In this document: positions 43,962-53,231 of the stretch, one piece after another
Layout: each line of letters opens with the position of its first letter
Position numbering within the stretch: the stretch's first letter is position 1
Translations under genes and position numbers: made by a program
Assembly (NCBI RefSeq): GCF_024298965.1
Contig: NZ_CP085193.1
Span: 3,968,001 to 4,032,000, forward strand
DNA: 64,000 bases
Direction of reading: 5' to 3'
Source of the DNA: Streptomyces rapamycinicus NRRL 5491
GTDB taxonomy: Bacteria > Actinomycetota > Actinomycetes > Streptomycetales > Streptomycetaceae
Notes under the pieces: generated by a model
What the model was told of the DNA's origin: nothing
The model's database searches: none
Seen by the model: the letters and a program-made list of their open reading frames with translations, nothing else

Positions 43962-46900
43962 GTGCAGGGACGTTTCAAGAGGGATGGTATGGGGGCTCCC
44001 CAGGCCCACCAGGGCCGAGGGGAAGCTTCGGCGGACCCGGAGCCGCGCGGCGCGACCGACCGCGGCTCCTCGCCTCAGCGCGCCCAGGGAAGCAACGGCA
44101 GGACGCTGGGCGACCAGAGCCCCGATGCCGGTGCCCAGAGCGCTACCCGGATCAGTGCGCCCAGCGGCGGTGGTGGCGACGGAGATGCCCCGGAGCCGCC
44201 GGCCAAGGCGAAGCCCTCCGGCCCCACCGGGCCCGGCAGTCGCATGGCCCTGCGCAACTGGCGCATCAGCACCCGACTGGTCTCCCTGCTCGCGCTCCCG
44301 GTGGTCGCCGCGACCACGCTGGGCGCGCTGCGCATCGAGGGCTCGCTGGACAACATCAAGCAGCTGGACCAGATGAAGCTGCTCACCGAGATGACGCAGC
44401 AGGCCACCCAGCTGGCCAGCGCGCTCCAGGAGGAGCGCGACAAGTCGGCCGGTCCGCTGGCGGGCAAGGGCAACGAGAAGGACGACCGGGTCGTCTCCAC
44501 CCGCGAGGACACCAACCGCTCGATCGCGGCGTTCCGCGAGGCCACCCACCAGATCGACCCCGGTGACCAGTCGCTGGCCGGTGTGCAGTCCACGCTCGTC
44601 AACATCGACCGTCAGCTCGGCAAGATCAACGAGGTCCGGGACACGGCCTACGACAACAGCCAGTACTACTCGCTGACGGTCCAGAACTACAACGAGCTGA
44701 TCAACTCGTTGCTGTCGCTCTCCCAGGACATGGCGCAGGCGACCAGCAACCGCGCGATGATCAACAACACCCGCGCGCTCGCCACCTTCTCCTCCGCGAA
44801 GGAGTACGCCTCCATCCAGCGCGCGCTCATCAGCGCCGCGCTCGCCGACCCCAAGGGCGCCGACTTCTCCGCCAACGACCGCCGCTTCGCCAGGACCGCG
44901 GTGGACAAGGAGAACGAGGCGCTCGGCCGCTTCAAGCAGATCCGCCAGGGCAACTCCGAGGATCTGCTCGAACCGCTGGACAGCCGCCCCGACATCAAGG
45001 CGGCGACCATGTACGCCGACCGCGCGGTGCGCGACCCCGAGGGGCTCAAGGCGGAGAAGCGGACCGATCTTGACTGGTACGACCAGGACAGTATCAAGAT
45101 CGAAGAGATGGGCAAGATCGAGGAGACGCTGCTCAGCGAGATGCAGCAGAAGGCTCGTGAGCTCCGCGACTCCGCCCAGCAGGACGCCATCCTCAACGGT
45201 GCGCTGATCCTGCTGGTCCTCGGTGTCTCCCTGGTCGGCGCCTTCGTCGTCGCCCGCTCCATGGTCCGCTCACTGCGCCGTCTCCAGGACACCGCGCAGG
45301 AGGTCTCCCAGAAGCGGCTGCCCGAACTGGTCAAGCAGCTCTCCGAGTCCGATCCGCAGGATGTGGACACCTCCGTCGAGTCCGTCGGTGTGCACAGCCG
45401 GGACGAGATCGGAAAGGTGGCCGCGGCCTTCGACGACGTGCACCGCGAGGCGGTCCGGCTCGCCGCCGAGCAGGCGCTGCTGCGGGGCAACGTCAACGCG
45501 ATGTTCACCAACCTCTCGCGCCGCAGCCAGGGCCTCATCCAGCGCCAGCTCTCGCTCATCTCCGAGCTGGAGAGCCGCGAGGCCGACCCGGACCAGCTCT
45601 CCTCGCTGTTCAAGCTGGACCACCTCGCCACCCGTATGCGCCGTAACGGCGAGAACCTCCTGGTCCTCGCGGGCGAGGAGCCGGGCCGCCGGTGGACCCG
45701 TCCGGTGCCGCTGGTGGACGTGCTCCGCGCGGCCGCCTCCGAGGTGGAGCAGTACGAGCGCATCGAGCTCAGCTCGGTCCCGGCGACCGAGGTCGCGGGC
45801 CGGGTCGTCAACGACCTCGTCCACCTGCTCGCCGAGCTGCTGGAGAACGCCACCTCCTTCTCCTCGCCGCAGACCAAGGTCAAGGTCACCGGCCACGCGC
45901 TGCCCGACGGGCGGGTGCTGGTCGAGATCCACGACACCGGTATCGGGCTCTCGCCCGAGGACCTGGCGGCGATCAACGAGCGGCTGGCCTCCCCGCCCAC
46001 GGTCGACGTGTCGGTCTCCCGGCGCATGGGCCTGTTCGTGGTCGGCCGCCTCTCGCTGCGCCACGGAATCCGCATCCAGCTCCGGCCGTCCGACTCGGGC
46101 GGTACGACGGCGCTGGTCATGCTGCCGGTCGATGTCGCCCAGGGCGGAAGGAAGCCGGCTCCGCAGGCCGCCGGCGGCCAGGGCGGACCGGGCGCCGGCA
46201 ACGGCGACGCTCAGGGCGGCGGCGCCGGACTGCTCGGCTCGGCGCCCTCGCGGCGCCAGGTCCCGGGCTCCGGTTCGCGCGCCGCGCTGCCGGGCAACGG
46301 CGGCGGCAGCGGACTGCCGACCCGGCCGGTCGGCGCGGGTGCGGGCCCCTCGGGCGGCGCCCCGGCCGGCTCCACCAACTTCTTCGAGGGCGGACGGCCT
46401 CCCGGCCCCCGGACCAACGCCCCCTCCGGTCCCGGCGGTCAGCAGGGCGGCCCCGGCGCCCCCTCCGGCCGTCCCCCGCTGCCGACCCGCGGTGAGAACC
46501 CGACCGTCGCCCCGCCGACCGGCGCCCCGGCCCGGGCCGACGGGGGCGACCAGGGCGGCCGCCCGCAGCTGTCCACCCGCGGCCCCGCGCCCGAGCTTCC
46601 GGCCCCCGCGCAGCCCGGCACCAGCTGGGGCGCGCGCCGCGCGTCCGGCGAGGACGACTGGCCGGGCACTCCGCGCGACGCCGGGGACACCCCGCGCGGG
46701 CACGAGGAGTACGAGCCCACCGGCCAGTTCGCCCGTCCGGAGTTCGGCGGCCCGTCGGACCGGCGCGATCCGTTCGGCAACCGCGGCCCCGGCGACACCG
46801 GCGAGCTTCCGCAGCTGACCGACGGCCCCAGCATGTTCGAGCCGCGCCGCGCGCCCAGTGGGCCGCAGGCCGGGCAGGGGCTGTCCGACTCCGGCCAGTT

Positions 46901-47846
46901 CAACCGCCCCGACTACGGCCGCGGCCCGGGCGACACCGGCGAGTTCGCCCGTCCGGAGCTCGGCCAGGGCCCGGGCGACACCGGTGAGTACGCCCAGCCC
47001 CGGTTCGAGGACACCGCCCCGCGCGGCGGCCGCGGCCCCGGCGACACGGGCGAGTTCCCGCGCCCGAACATGGGCGGCCCGGGCGACACCGGCGAATTCC
47101 CCCGCCCGAACGCGGGCGGCCCCGGCGACACCGGAGAGTTCCCGCGTCCGGACATGAGCGGCACCGGTGAGTACGCGCTGCCCCAGGACTCCCGGGGCGG
47201 CGAGCCCGAGCGGCGCACGAACGACCCGCTGCCGCCCGCCCCCGGTCCCGGCGACGGCCGTACGCCCATCTTCGACACCATCGAGTCGACCTGGCACCAC
47301 CACCAGGTCGTGGAACCGGGCAACTCGGGCCCGCGGGACGGAGGCCGGTCGTACCCGTCCGCGCCCTCCGCGCCCTCCGCGCCCGAGCCCACCCCCGGCC
47401 GGCCCGCCTCGGCCGTACCGCCCCCCGCGCCCCGCGAGCCGCAGCCGGCGTCCCAGGGCATGGGGGACTTCGCCGGATCGGGCGCCTCGGCGGGCCCGGG
47501 CGGTGCCGGTCTCAACGGCCGGAGCACGGGTTCCCACTGGCGTACGTCGCCCCACAACGACGAGCGCTGGCGCCGCGCCGAGCAGATCCGCGAACCCGCG
47601 GCCGGCGGTATCACGTCGTCCGGGTTGCCACGGCGGGTGCCGCGCGCAAACCTCGTGGAGGGCGCCGCACACCAGCAGCCGCAGCAGCCCGAACGGACTG
47701 GGCCGCAGGTGTCTCGCGCGCCCGATGATGTACGCGGAAGGCTGACCAACCTCCGCCGTGGGATCCAGCAGGGTCGCCGGGCCGGTACCGGACTCGGCGA
47801 CAACCATGATCGCGGCATTGGCCCGACTTACCAGCAGGAGCGTTAG
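43962..47846 (+). CDS. cvnA: Conservon sensor kinase-like protein CvnA (first copy)
   Basis: CvnA proteins are membrane sensors of the conservon system, a complex compared with eukaryotic G-protein-coupled receptors. The start is GTG 43962 (VQGRFKRDG). The 1294-residue protein has TM1 (about 106-125), an extracellular nitrate/nitrite-sensing-type helical domain (about 130-410), TM2 (about 415-433), a HAMP region, a coiled segment (RRSQGLIQRQLSLISELESRE) and a HATPase domain (about 583-724, LLENATSFSSP, IHDTGIGLS). A classical phospho-acceptor His block is not seen. A 570-residue Pro/Gly-rich tail includes six GPGDTGE repeats (about 940-1065) and a conserved end (ITSSGLPRRVPRANLVEG). Confidence 0.92.
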   Translation: MQGRFKRDGMGAPQAHQGRGEASADPEPRGATDRGSSPQRAQGSNGRTLGDQSPDAGAQSATRISAPSGGGGDGDAPEPPAKAKPSGPTGPGSRMALRNWRISTRLVSLLALPVVAATTLGALRIEGSLDNIKQLDQMKLLTEMTQQATQLASALQEERDKSAGPLAGKGNEKDDRVVSTREDTNRSIAAFREATHQIDPGDQSLAGVQSTLVNIDRQLGKINEVRDTAYDNSQYYSLTVQNYNELINSLLSLSQDMAQATSNRAMINNTRALATFSSAKEYASIQRALISAALADPKGADFSANDRRFARTAVDKENEALGRFKQIRQGNSEDLLEPLDSRPDIKAATMYADRAVRDPEGLKAEKRTDLDWYDQDSIKIEEMGKIEETLLSEMQQKARELRDSAQQDAILNGALILLVLGVSLVGAFVVARSMVRSLRRLQDTAQEVSQKRLPELVKQLSESDPQDVDTSVESVGVHSRDEIGKVAAAFDDVHREAVRLAAEQALLRGNVNAMFTNLSRRSQGLIQRQLSLISELESREADPDQLSSLFKLDHLATRMRRNGENLLVLAGEEPGRRWTRPVPLVDVLRAAASEVEQYERIELSSVPATEVAGRVVNDLVHLLAELLENATSFSSPQTKVKVTGHALPDGRVLVEIHDTGIGLSPEDLAAINERLASPPTVDVSVSRRMGLFVVGRLSLRHGIRIQLRPSDSGGTTALVMLPVDVAQGGRKPAPQAAGGQGGPGAGNGDAQGGGAGLLGSAPSRRQVPGSGSRAALPGNGGGSGLPTRPVGAGAGPSGGAPAGSTNFFEGGRPPGPRTNAPSGPGGQQGGPGAPSGRPPLPTRGENPTVAPPTGAPARADGGDQGGRPQLSTRGPAPELPAPAQPGTSWGARRASGEDDWPGTPRDAGDTPRGHEEYEPTGQFARPEFGGPSDRRDPFGNRGPGDTGELPQLTDGPSMFEPRRAPSGPQAGQGLSDSGQFNRPDYGRGPGDTGEFARPELGQGPGDTGEYAQPRFEDTAPRGGRGPGDTGEFPRPNMGGPGDTGEFPRPNAGGPGDTGEFPRPDMSGTGEYALPQDSRGGEPERRTNDPLPPAPGPGDGRTPIFDTIESTWHHHQVVEPGNSGPRDGGRSYPSAPSAPSAPEPTPGRPASAVPPPAPREPQPASQGMGDFAGSGASAGPGGAGLNGRSTGSHWRTSPHNDERWRRAEQIREPAAGGITSSGLPRRVPRANLVEGAAHQQPQQPERTGPQVSRAPDDVRGRLTNLRRGIQQGRRAGTGLGDNHDRGIGPTYQQER
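46786..47170 (+). repeat. GPGDTGE repeats in CvnA
   Basis: Six copies of GPGDTGE, followed by [FYL], with an average unit such as GPGDTGEFPRPNMG (14 residues), plus degenerate copies (EPTGQFARPEF, SDSGQFNRPDY, SGTGEYALP). The last three units are nearly identical in DNA, so this stretch can probably expand or contract. Confidence 0.85.
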
Positions 47847-48269
47847 TTGAGCCCGATGAGCCAGGCGGCGCAGAATCTGAACTGGTTGATCACGAACTTC
47901 GTGGACAACACCCCCGGGGTGTCCCACACGGTGGTGGTCTCCGCCGACGGACTCCTTCTGGCGATGTCCGAAGGCTTCCCCCGTGACCGAGCCGATCAAC
48001 TGGCGGCGGTGGCCTCCGGCCTGACCTCGCTCACCTCCGGAGCCTCCCGCATCTTCGAAGGCGGCGTGGTCAACCAGACCGTCGTCGAAATGGAACGAGG
48101 CTTCCTCTTCATCATGTCGATCTCCGACGGATCCTCCCTCGCCGTGCTCGCCCACCCCGAGTGCGACATCGGCCTCGTCGGCTACGAGATGGCCCTGCTG
48201 GTCGATCGCGCGGGCAACGTCCTCACCCCGGACCTGCGCGCCGAACTTCAGGGCAGCCTGTTGAACTGA
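47847..48269 (+). CDS. cvnB: Roadblock/LC7 protein CvnB (first copy)
   Basis: The 140-residue roadblock/LC7 protein starts directly after the cvnA stop, at TTG 47847 or ATG 47856. Roadblock proteins act as regulators of small GTPases such as CvnD and form dimers. Visible: LNWLITNFVDNTPGVSHTVVVSADGLLLAMSEG, then GGVVNQTVVEMERGFLFIMSISDGSSLAVLAHPECDIGLVGYEMALL. Its protein sequence is identical to the second copy at 52727-53149, and 356 bases of DNA are identical too. Confidence 0.95.
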   Translation: MSPMSQAAQNLNWLITNFVDNTPGVSHTVVVSADGLLLAMSEGFPRDRADQLAAVASGLTSLTSGASRIFEGGVVNQTVVEMERGFLFIMSISDGSSLAVLAHPECDIGLVGYEMALLVDRAGNVLTPDLRAELQGSLLN

Positions 48270-48375
48270 TCCAACGACCATCCGACGCCCGCCCGCCCGG
48301 CCACACCGCCGGGTGGCCCCCCACCGGCACCGACCGACGGCACCACCGTCACCTTGTTGTCCGACCGGAGGATCC

Positions 48376-48786
48376 ATGACCCCGCCCCCCGCCTCGCCCG
48401 GCCCGTACGGCGGCCATCACCAATCGCCGTACGGGGGTGAAGGCGACCAGCCATTGGTGCGCCCCTATGCCATGACCGGTGGCCGGACCCGGCCCCGCTA
48501 CCAGCTCGCCATCGAGGCGCTGGTCAGCACGACGGCCGACCCCGTGCATCTGCAGGGGCTCCTTCCCGAGCACCAGCGGATCTGCCACCTGTGCCAGGAG
48601 GTCAAGTCGGTCGCCGAGGTCTCGGCGCTGCTGAACATCCCCCTTGGTGTGGCACGCATCCTGGTGGCGGACCTGGCGGAGGCCGGCATGGTGGCGATCC
48701 ACCAGCCCGGGGGCGGTTCGGAAGCGGGCGGCACTCCGGATGTGACACTGCTCGAAAGGGTGCTCAGTGGACTTCGCAAGCTCTAG
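48376..48786 (+). CDS. cvnC: DUF742 protein CvnC (first copy)
   Basis: The 136-residue protein starts at ATG 48376 with CGGAGG upstream. A short Pro/Gly N terminus precedes the DUF742 core: LVRPYAMTGGRTRPRYQLAIEALV, LPEHQRICHLCQEVKSVAEVSALLNIPLGVARILVADLAEAGMVAIHQP, a winged-helix-like fold, and TLLERVLSGLRKL. CvnC is the third conservon component; its partner contacts are not fully known. Its last 20 bases overlap the start of cvnD. Confidence 0.94.
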   Translation: MTPPPASPGPYGGHHQSPYGGEGDQPLVRPYAMTGGRTRPRYQLAIEALVSTTADPVHLQGLLPEHQRICHLCQEVKSVAEVSALLNIPLGVARILVADLAEAGMVAIHQPGGGSEAGGTPDVTLLERVLSGLRKL

Positions 48787-49351
48787 CGGCGCTCCCCCCT
48801 CCCGCGCGACCACCTCGGCCAAGATCGTGGTGGCGGGCGGCTTCGGCGTGGGCAAGACCACGTTCGTCGGCGCGGTCTCGGAGATCAATCCGCTGCGCAC
48901 CGAAGCCGTGATGACGTCGGCCTCGGCGGGGATCGACGATCTGAGCCACGTCCAGGACAAGACCACGACGACCGTGGCGATGGACTTCGGCCGCATCACG
49001 CTCGACGACGACCTGATCCTGTACCTGTTCGGCACGCCCGGCCAGGACCGCTTCTGGTTCATGTGGGACGACCTGGTGCGCGGCGCGATCGGCGCCGTGG
49101 TCCTGGTGGACACCCGTCGGCTGGCCGACTGTTTCCCGGCGGTCGACTACTTCGAGAACTCCGGACTGCCCTTCGTCATCGCCCTCAACGGCTTCGACGG
49201 CCAGCAGCCCTACAACCCGGAAGAGGTCCGCGAGGCCCTGCAGATCGGCCCGGACACTCCCATCATCACCACCGACGCGCGCCATCGCGGCGAGGCGAAG
49301 AGCGCGCTCATCACGCTGGTCGAGCATGCGCTGATGGCCCGACTCAAGTAG
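48767..49351 (+). CDS. cvnD: Conservon small GTPase CvnD (first copy)
   Basis: The 194-residue GTP-binding protein starts at GTG 48767 inside the end of cvnC. It has the P loop GGFGVGKTT (about residue 24), switch II FGTPGQDRFWFMWDD, and ALNGFDG in place of NKxD. It is related to the MglA/Ras-like family and works with the roadblock protein CvnB, as MglA works with MglB. The last gene of the operon, it is followed by a hairpin at 49390. Confidence 0.94.
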   Translation: MDFASSSGAPPSRATTSAKIVVAGGFGVGKTTFVGAVSEINPLRTEAVMTSASAGIDDLSHVQDKTTTTVAMDFGRITLDDDLILYLFGTPGQDRFWFMWDDLVRGAIGAVVLVDTRRLADCFPAVDYFENSGLPFVIALNGFDGQQPYNPEEVREALQIGPDTPIITTDARHRGEAKSALITLVEHALMARLK

Positions 49352-49686
49352 GGGCCGCTGCCCGGAAGTTGTCGGAAAACCGACGTAGGGCGGGCTGTGT
49401 CGAACGACACGGCCCGCTCGTCATTCATAACGTTTCGACAGAGATATGCACCGGCTCTCGATACAGAGCGCGATCGCGCAGCTCCGGTGCGCACTCAAAT
49501 AGTTCGATATTCGACATATCTCAGCCGTAACGCCCCTTTTTTCTCTGGTCCAGACAACGCACTGAGCGCTTTGCGCACTGTTTGGAAAGCACCCGCGCGG
49601 CGTGCTGGAATTCGCTGAACTGGGCAGTCAGGGCTCAGCTGGGAACGGCACGAATCAGGTGCCGATGCCGAGAGGTTGTTGGTCGA
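49352..49686. promoter_or_regulatory. Intergenic region before the second conservon
   Basis: A 335-base gap. It starts with a terminator-like hairpin (49390-49417), then an A+T-rich stretch, then the elements CGCACTGAGCG (49558-49568) and GTGCTGGAATTC (49602-49613), the same two in the same order as upstream of the first conservon. This is the likely promoter region of the second operon. Confidence 0.55.
49390..49417 (+). terminator. Terminator-like hairpin of the first conservon
   Basis: GCGGGCTGTGTC and GACACGGCCCGC pair over about 12 bases with one G-T pair around a short GAAC-type loop, 39 bases after the cvnD stop. Confidence 0.7.
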
Positions 49687-52600
49687 GTGAGGCGAAGCAA
49701 GCCGGACCCCGCGCAAGAGGCGCGAGGGAACTTCACCCCGCCGCCGCGTACAGGTACGGCGGCGTCGCCCGCCGAGGCAGCGGAGCCACCCACACCCAGT
49801 GGTGGCCGGATCTCCCCTCGGAACTGGCGGGTGCGCGGCCGGCTGTACGCGATCCTGCTCATCCCCGTGCTCGTCGCCCTGGTCTTCGGTGGCTTCCAGG
49901 TCGCCTCATCGGTCTCCACCTGGAACGAGGCGCGGGACGCCGAGCGCACCGCCCAGGTCGTCCGGGCCGCCACCACCTACGCCCACGCCCTGGTCAACGA
50001 GCGCGACCTGACCGCGGGCCCGCTGCTCAGCGGCACCAACGAGGCCACGGTGGCCAAGGCCCGGGCCGCCAGCGACGCGGCGAAGAAGGATTTCGACAAG
50101 GCCGTCGCCGACATGCCGCAGACGCCGACCTTGAAACGCCGCCTCAAAGCGTTCAGAACCGCCGAACCGCAGCTGGCCACCCTGCGCCGGAACGCCTACA
50201 CCGACCGCCTCGACGGAGTGAAGACCGAAGAGGGCTATGTGGCCGTCGAGCACGGGCTGATCGAGTTCGCCAATGAACTGGGCCTGGGCACCGGCAATAT
50301 CACGTCATACGGCCGTACCGTCTACGCGGTATCCCTGGCCAAGGGCGCGGAGTCGCTGCAGCGCTCCATCGGAACCCATCTGCTGGTGAAGCCCGGCCCG
50401 TCCGCGACCGACCGCAGGACCCAGCTCACCGCCTTCACCTCGTACGTCTACCTCGAGGGCATCGCGCTCGGGGAGTTCGAGGCCGCCGGCACCCCGCAGG
50501 ACGTGACCCGGCTCGAGGACACCCTGACGGCGGCGGAGAAGCGTGCGCAGACGCAAATCGCCGAGGCGAAGCGGAAGGCCGAGGCGGACGGCAAGAAATT
50601 CGTGGCGCCGCCCGGCATGGACAAGATGCTCAAGGCCATGGGCAGCGGTGCGAGCCCCTCCGCGCTGGCCGCCCAGGGGGTCACCCCGGACTCCTGGTTC
50701 AACGCCTCCACGATCAAGTTCAACGCCTACCGGGACGTCGAGCAGACCCTGGTGAACAAGGCCGTGGACGAGGCCGCGCAGATCTCCTCGGACGCCCGGC
50801 GCGATGCGATCGTGAACGGCGCGATCGTGGTGCTGGCGCTCCTCGCCGCCTTCTTCGTGGCCGCCCGGATGGCCCGCTCGATGAGCCATTCGATGCGGCA
50901 ACTGCGCAACGCCGCCTTCGAGGTCGCCGAGAAGCGGCTGCCGGCGGTGGTCGGCCAGCTCTCCCGCACCGACCCCGGACGGGTGGACACCCGGGTCAGC
51001 TCGATACCGATCAACACCCGGGACGAGATCGGTGAGGTGGCCCGCGCCTTCGACCAGGTGCACCGCGAGGCGATCCGGCTCGCGGCCGAGCAGGCGATGC
51101 TGCGCGGCGGCGTCAACGCGATCTTCACAAACCTTTCCAGTCGCAACCAGGGACTGATCGAGCGGCAGCTGACCCTGATCTCCGAACTGGAGAGCCGGGA
51201 GGCCGATCCGGACCAGCTGGAGCACCTCTTCCGGCTGGACCACCTGGCCACCCGCATGCGGCGCAACGGCGAGAACCTCCTGATCCTCGCGGGCGAGGAG
51301 CCCGGCCGGCGCTGGAACCAGCCGGTGCCGCTGATCGACGTGTTGCGGGCCGCCTCCTCGGAGGTGGAGTCCTACGAGCGGATCGAGCTGGCCGGGATCT
51401 CCGAGAGCGAGATCCACGGCACGGCGGTGACCGACCTGGTGCACCTCCTGGCCGAGCTGCTGGAGAACGCCACCACCTTCTCCTCCCCGCACACCAAGGT
51501 CCGGGTCACCTCGACCCGGCTGCCCGACGGCCGGGTGGTGGTGGAGATCCACGACAAGGGCATCGGCCTGACCGCCGAGGACTTCGCCGACATCAACCAC
51601 AAGCTGGCCAATCCGCCGACGGTGGACGCCACGGTGTCCCAGCGCATGGGCCTGTTCGTGGTCGGCCGCCTCGCCGACCGGCACGGCATCCGGGTCCAGC
51701 TGCGCCCCTCCGGGGAGCTGGCGGGCACCACCTCGCTGGTGATGCTGCCCGAGGCGATCACCCACGGCGGTGGCGGCGAGGAACTGCCCCAGGACGACTT
51801 CACGGTCTCCCGGATCGTTCCCGAGCCGCGGCCCGCACCCGCCTACGAGGACGCGAGCGAGCTGTCCTCGCGCACCGCCGCCGAGCTGGGCTTCGACGAC
51901 TCCGCCTACGACCGGGACCCGGGGCAGAACCAGTTCCTGGGCCAGTACAGCGGAATGGGGGCCACCCCGCCCGAGCAGGATCCGCGGCATGACCAGGCGG
52001 CTTCCGACCCGCTGGCGCAGTCCGGCTACCAGAATTCCGCCTTTACGCAACCGGAAGCGGATTACACAACTCAAACGGAATCCGAACAGCAGCCGTACAT
52101 CGGCTACAACTCACCCTCTCAGCAGGGAGAGTGGGGCGATTCCGGATCTTTCGAGATGCCCTACGCGTCCCAGTTCGGGGCCGAAGCGGAATCAGGACCC
52201 AGCGCTCCCGAAGTTTCTCGGGACCGCGTAGAGTTCCACCGTCCGGGCCCCTCCCCGAGCGGAATCCACTCGATGACCGACGCCGGGCTTCCGCGTCGTG
52301 ACAAGCAGTGGCAGCCGTCCGAGGAAACAGGGGCACAGGGGATGGTCGGGGACCCGGCGGCGCCCGCGGCGCCGGAGCGGCCCTATCAGGTTCCCCAGCA
52401 GCAGGAGGACGGTGCCCCGTGGCAGTCGGAGAACGACCACCGCTGGCACCGTGCCGAGCGGCTGCGCGAGCCGCAGGCCGGCGGGATCACATCGTCCGGC
52501 CTGCCCCGCCGGGTGCCCAAGGCCAATCTGGTCGAGGGCGCCGCGGAGCCGACCGGACAGGGCGGCCCCCAGGTCTCCCGCGCCCCGGAGGACATCCGCG

Positions 52601-52725
52601 GCAGGCTGAGCAACCTGCGCCGCGGCGTCCAGCGGGGACGCGACGCGGGATCCGGGACCCCCGGGCGTGACCAGCATGACCAACAGGGCTTCGGCCCCGG
52701 CAGCACCTACGATCAGGAGCGTTAG
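49687..52725 (+). CDS. cvnA: Conservon sensor kinase-like protein CvnA (second copy)
   Basis: The 1012-residue protein starts at GTG 49687 (VRRSKPDPAQ). It has TM1 (about 54-74), an extracellular helical sensory domain (about 75-370), TM2 (about 375-395), HAMP, the coiled segment SSRNQGLIERQLTLISELESRE, and a HATPase domain (about 549-688; LLENATTFSSP, IHDKGIGLT). The C-terminal tail (about 690-1012) is rich in Gln/Tyr/Pro but has no GPGDTGE repeats. The conserved end ITSSGLPRRVPKANLVEG and IRGRLSNLRRGVQ is present. The kinase core closely resembles the first copy; the sensory domain does not, so the two probably sense different signals. Confidence 0.93.
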   Translation: MRRSKPDPAQEARGNFTPPPRTGTAASPAEAAEPPTPSGGRISPRNWRVRGRLYAILLIPVLVALVFGGFQVASSVSTWNEARDAERTAQVVRAATTYAHALVNERDLTAGPLLSGTNEATVAKARAASDAAKKDFDKAVADMPQTPTLKRRLKAFRTAEPQLATLRRNAYTDRLDGVKTEEGYVAVEHGLIEFANELGLGTGNITSYGRTVYAVSLAKGAESLQRSIGTHLLVKPGPSATDRRTQLTAFTSYVYLEGIALGEFEAAGTPQDVTRLEDTLTAAEKRAQTQIAEAKRKAEADGKKFVAPPGMDKMLKAMGSGASPSALAAQGVTPDSWFNASTIKFNAYRDVEQTLVNKAVDEAAQISSDARRDAIVNGAIVVLALLAAFFVAARMARSMSHSMRQLRNAAFEVAEKRLPAVVGQLSRTDPGRVDTRVSSIPINTRDEIGEVARAFDQVHREAIRLAAEQAMLRGGVNAIFTNLSSRNQGLIERQLTLISELESREADPDQLEHLFRLDHLATRMRRNGENLLILAGEEPGRRWNQPVPLIDVLRAASSEVESYERIELAGISESEIHGTAVTDLVHLLAELLENATTFSSPHTKVRVTSTRLPDGRVVVEIHDKGIGLTAEDFADINHKLANPPTVDATVSQRMGLFVVGRLADRHGIRVQLRPSGELAGTTSLVMLPEAITHGGGGEELPQDDFTVSRIVPEPRPAPAYEDASELSSRTAAELGFDDSAYDRDPGQNQFLGQYSGMGATPPEQDPRHDQAASDPLAQSGYQNSAFTQPEADYTTQTESEQQPYIGYNSPSQQGEWGDSGSFEMPYASQFGAEAESGPSAPEVSRDRVEFHRPGPSPSGIHSMTDAGLPRRDKQWQPSEETGAQGMVGDPAAPAAPERPYQVPQQQEDGAPWQSENDHRWHRAERLREPQAGGITSSGLPRRVPKANLVEGAAEPTGQGGPQVSRAPEDIRGRLSNLRRGVQRGRDAGSGTPGRDQHDQQGFGPGSTYDQER

Positions 52726-52726
52726 T

Positions 52727-53149
52727 GTGAGCCCGATGAGCCAGGCGGCGCAGAACCTGAACTGGTTGATCACGAACTTCGTGGACAACACCCCCGGGGT
52801 GTCCCACACGGTGGTGGTCTCCGCCGACGGACTCCTTCTGGCGATGTCCGAAGGCTTCCCCCGTGACCGAGCCGATCAACTGGCGGCGGTGGCCTCCGGC
52901 CTGACCTCGCTCACCTCCGGAGCCTCCCGCATCTTCGAAGGCGGCGTGGTCAACCAGACCGTCGTCGAAATGGAACGAGGCTTCCTCTTCATCATGTCGA
53001 TCTCCGACGGATCCTCCCTCGCCGTGCTCGCCCACCCCGAGTGCGACATCGGCCTCGTCGGCTACGAGATGGCCCTGCTGGTCGATCGCGCGGGCAACGT
53101 CCTCACCCCGGATCTCCGTGCGGAATTGCAGGGCAGTCTTCTCAACTAG
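52727..53149 (+). CDS. cvnB: Roadblock/LC7 protein CvnB (second copy)
   Basis: A 140-residue roadblock protein, identical in sequence to the first CvnB. It starts at GTG 52727, one base after the cvnA stop. DNA from 52757 to 53112 is identical to 47877-48232; outside this block the copies differ at synonymous positions (for example near the 3' end). It should bind the CvnD of either operon. Confidence 0.95.
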   Translation: MSPMSQAAQNLNWLITNFVDNTPGVSHTVVVSADGLLLAMSEGFPRDRADQLAAVASGLTSLTSGASRIFEGGVVNQTVVEMERGFLFIMSISDGSSLAVLAHPECDIGLVGYEMALLVDRAGNVLTPDLRAELQGSLLN

Positions 53150-53231
53150 CAAACATGGAGTGCGTTTCGCGCCACCGCGCCATAGGGTGCGGTGGCGCGA
53201 CCGGCAAGACAGGCGAGTTGGAGGAGGACAC

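Noticed and set aside
45270..48377. A 1035-codon minus-strand frame opposite cvnA/cvnB
   Set aside because: Shadow of the conservon genes, composed of Arg/Gly/Ala-rich repeats derived from antisense of the Pro/Gly tail.
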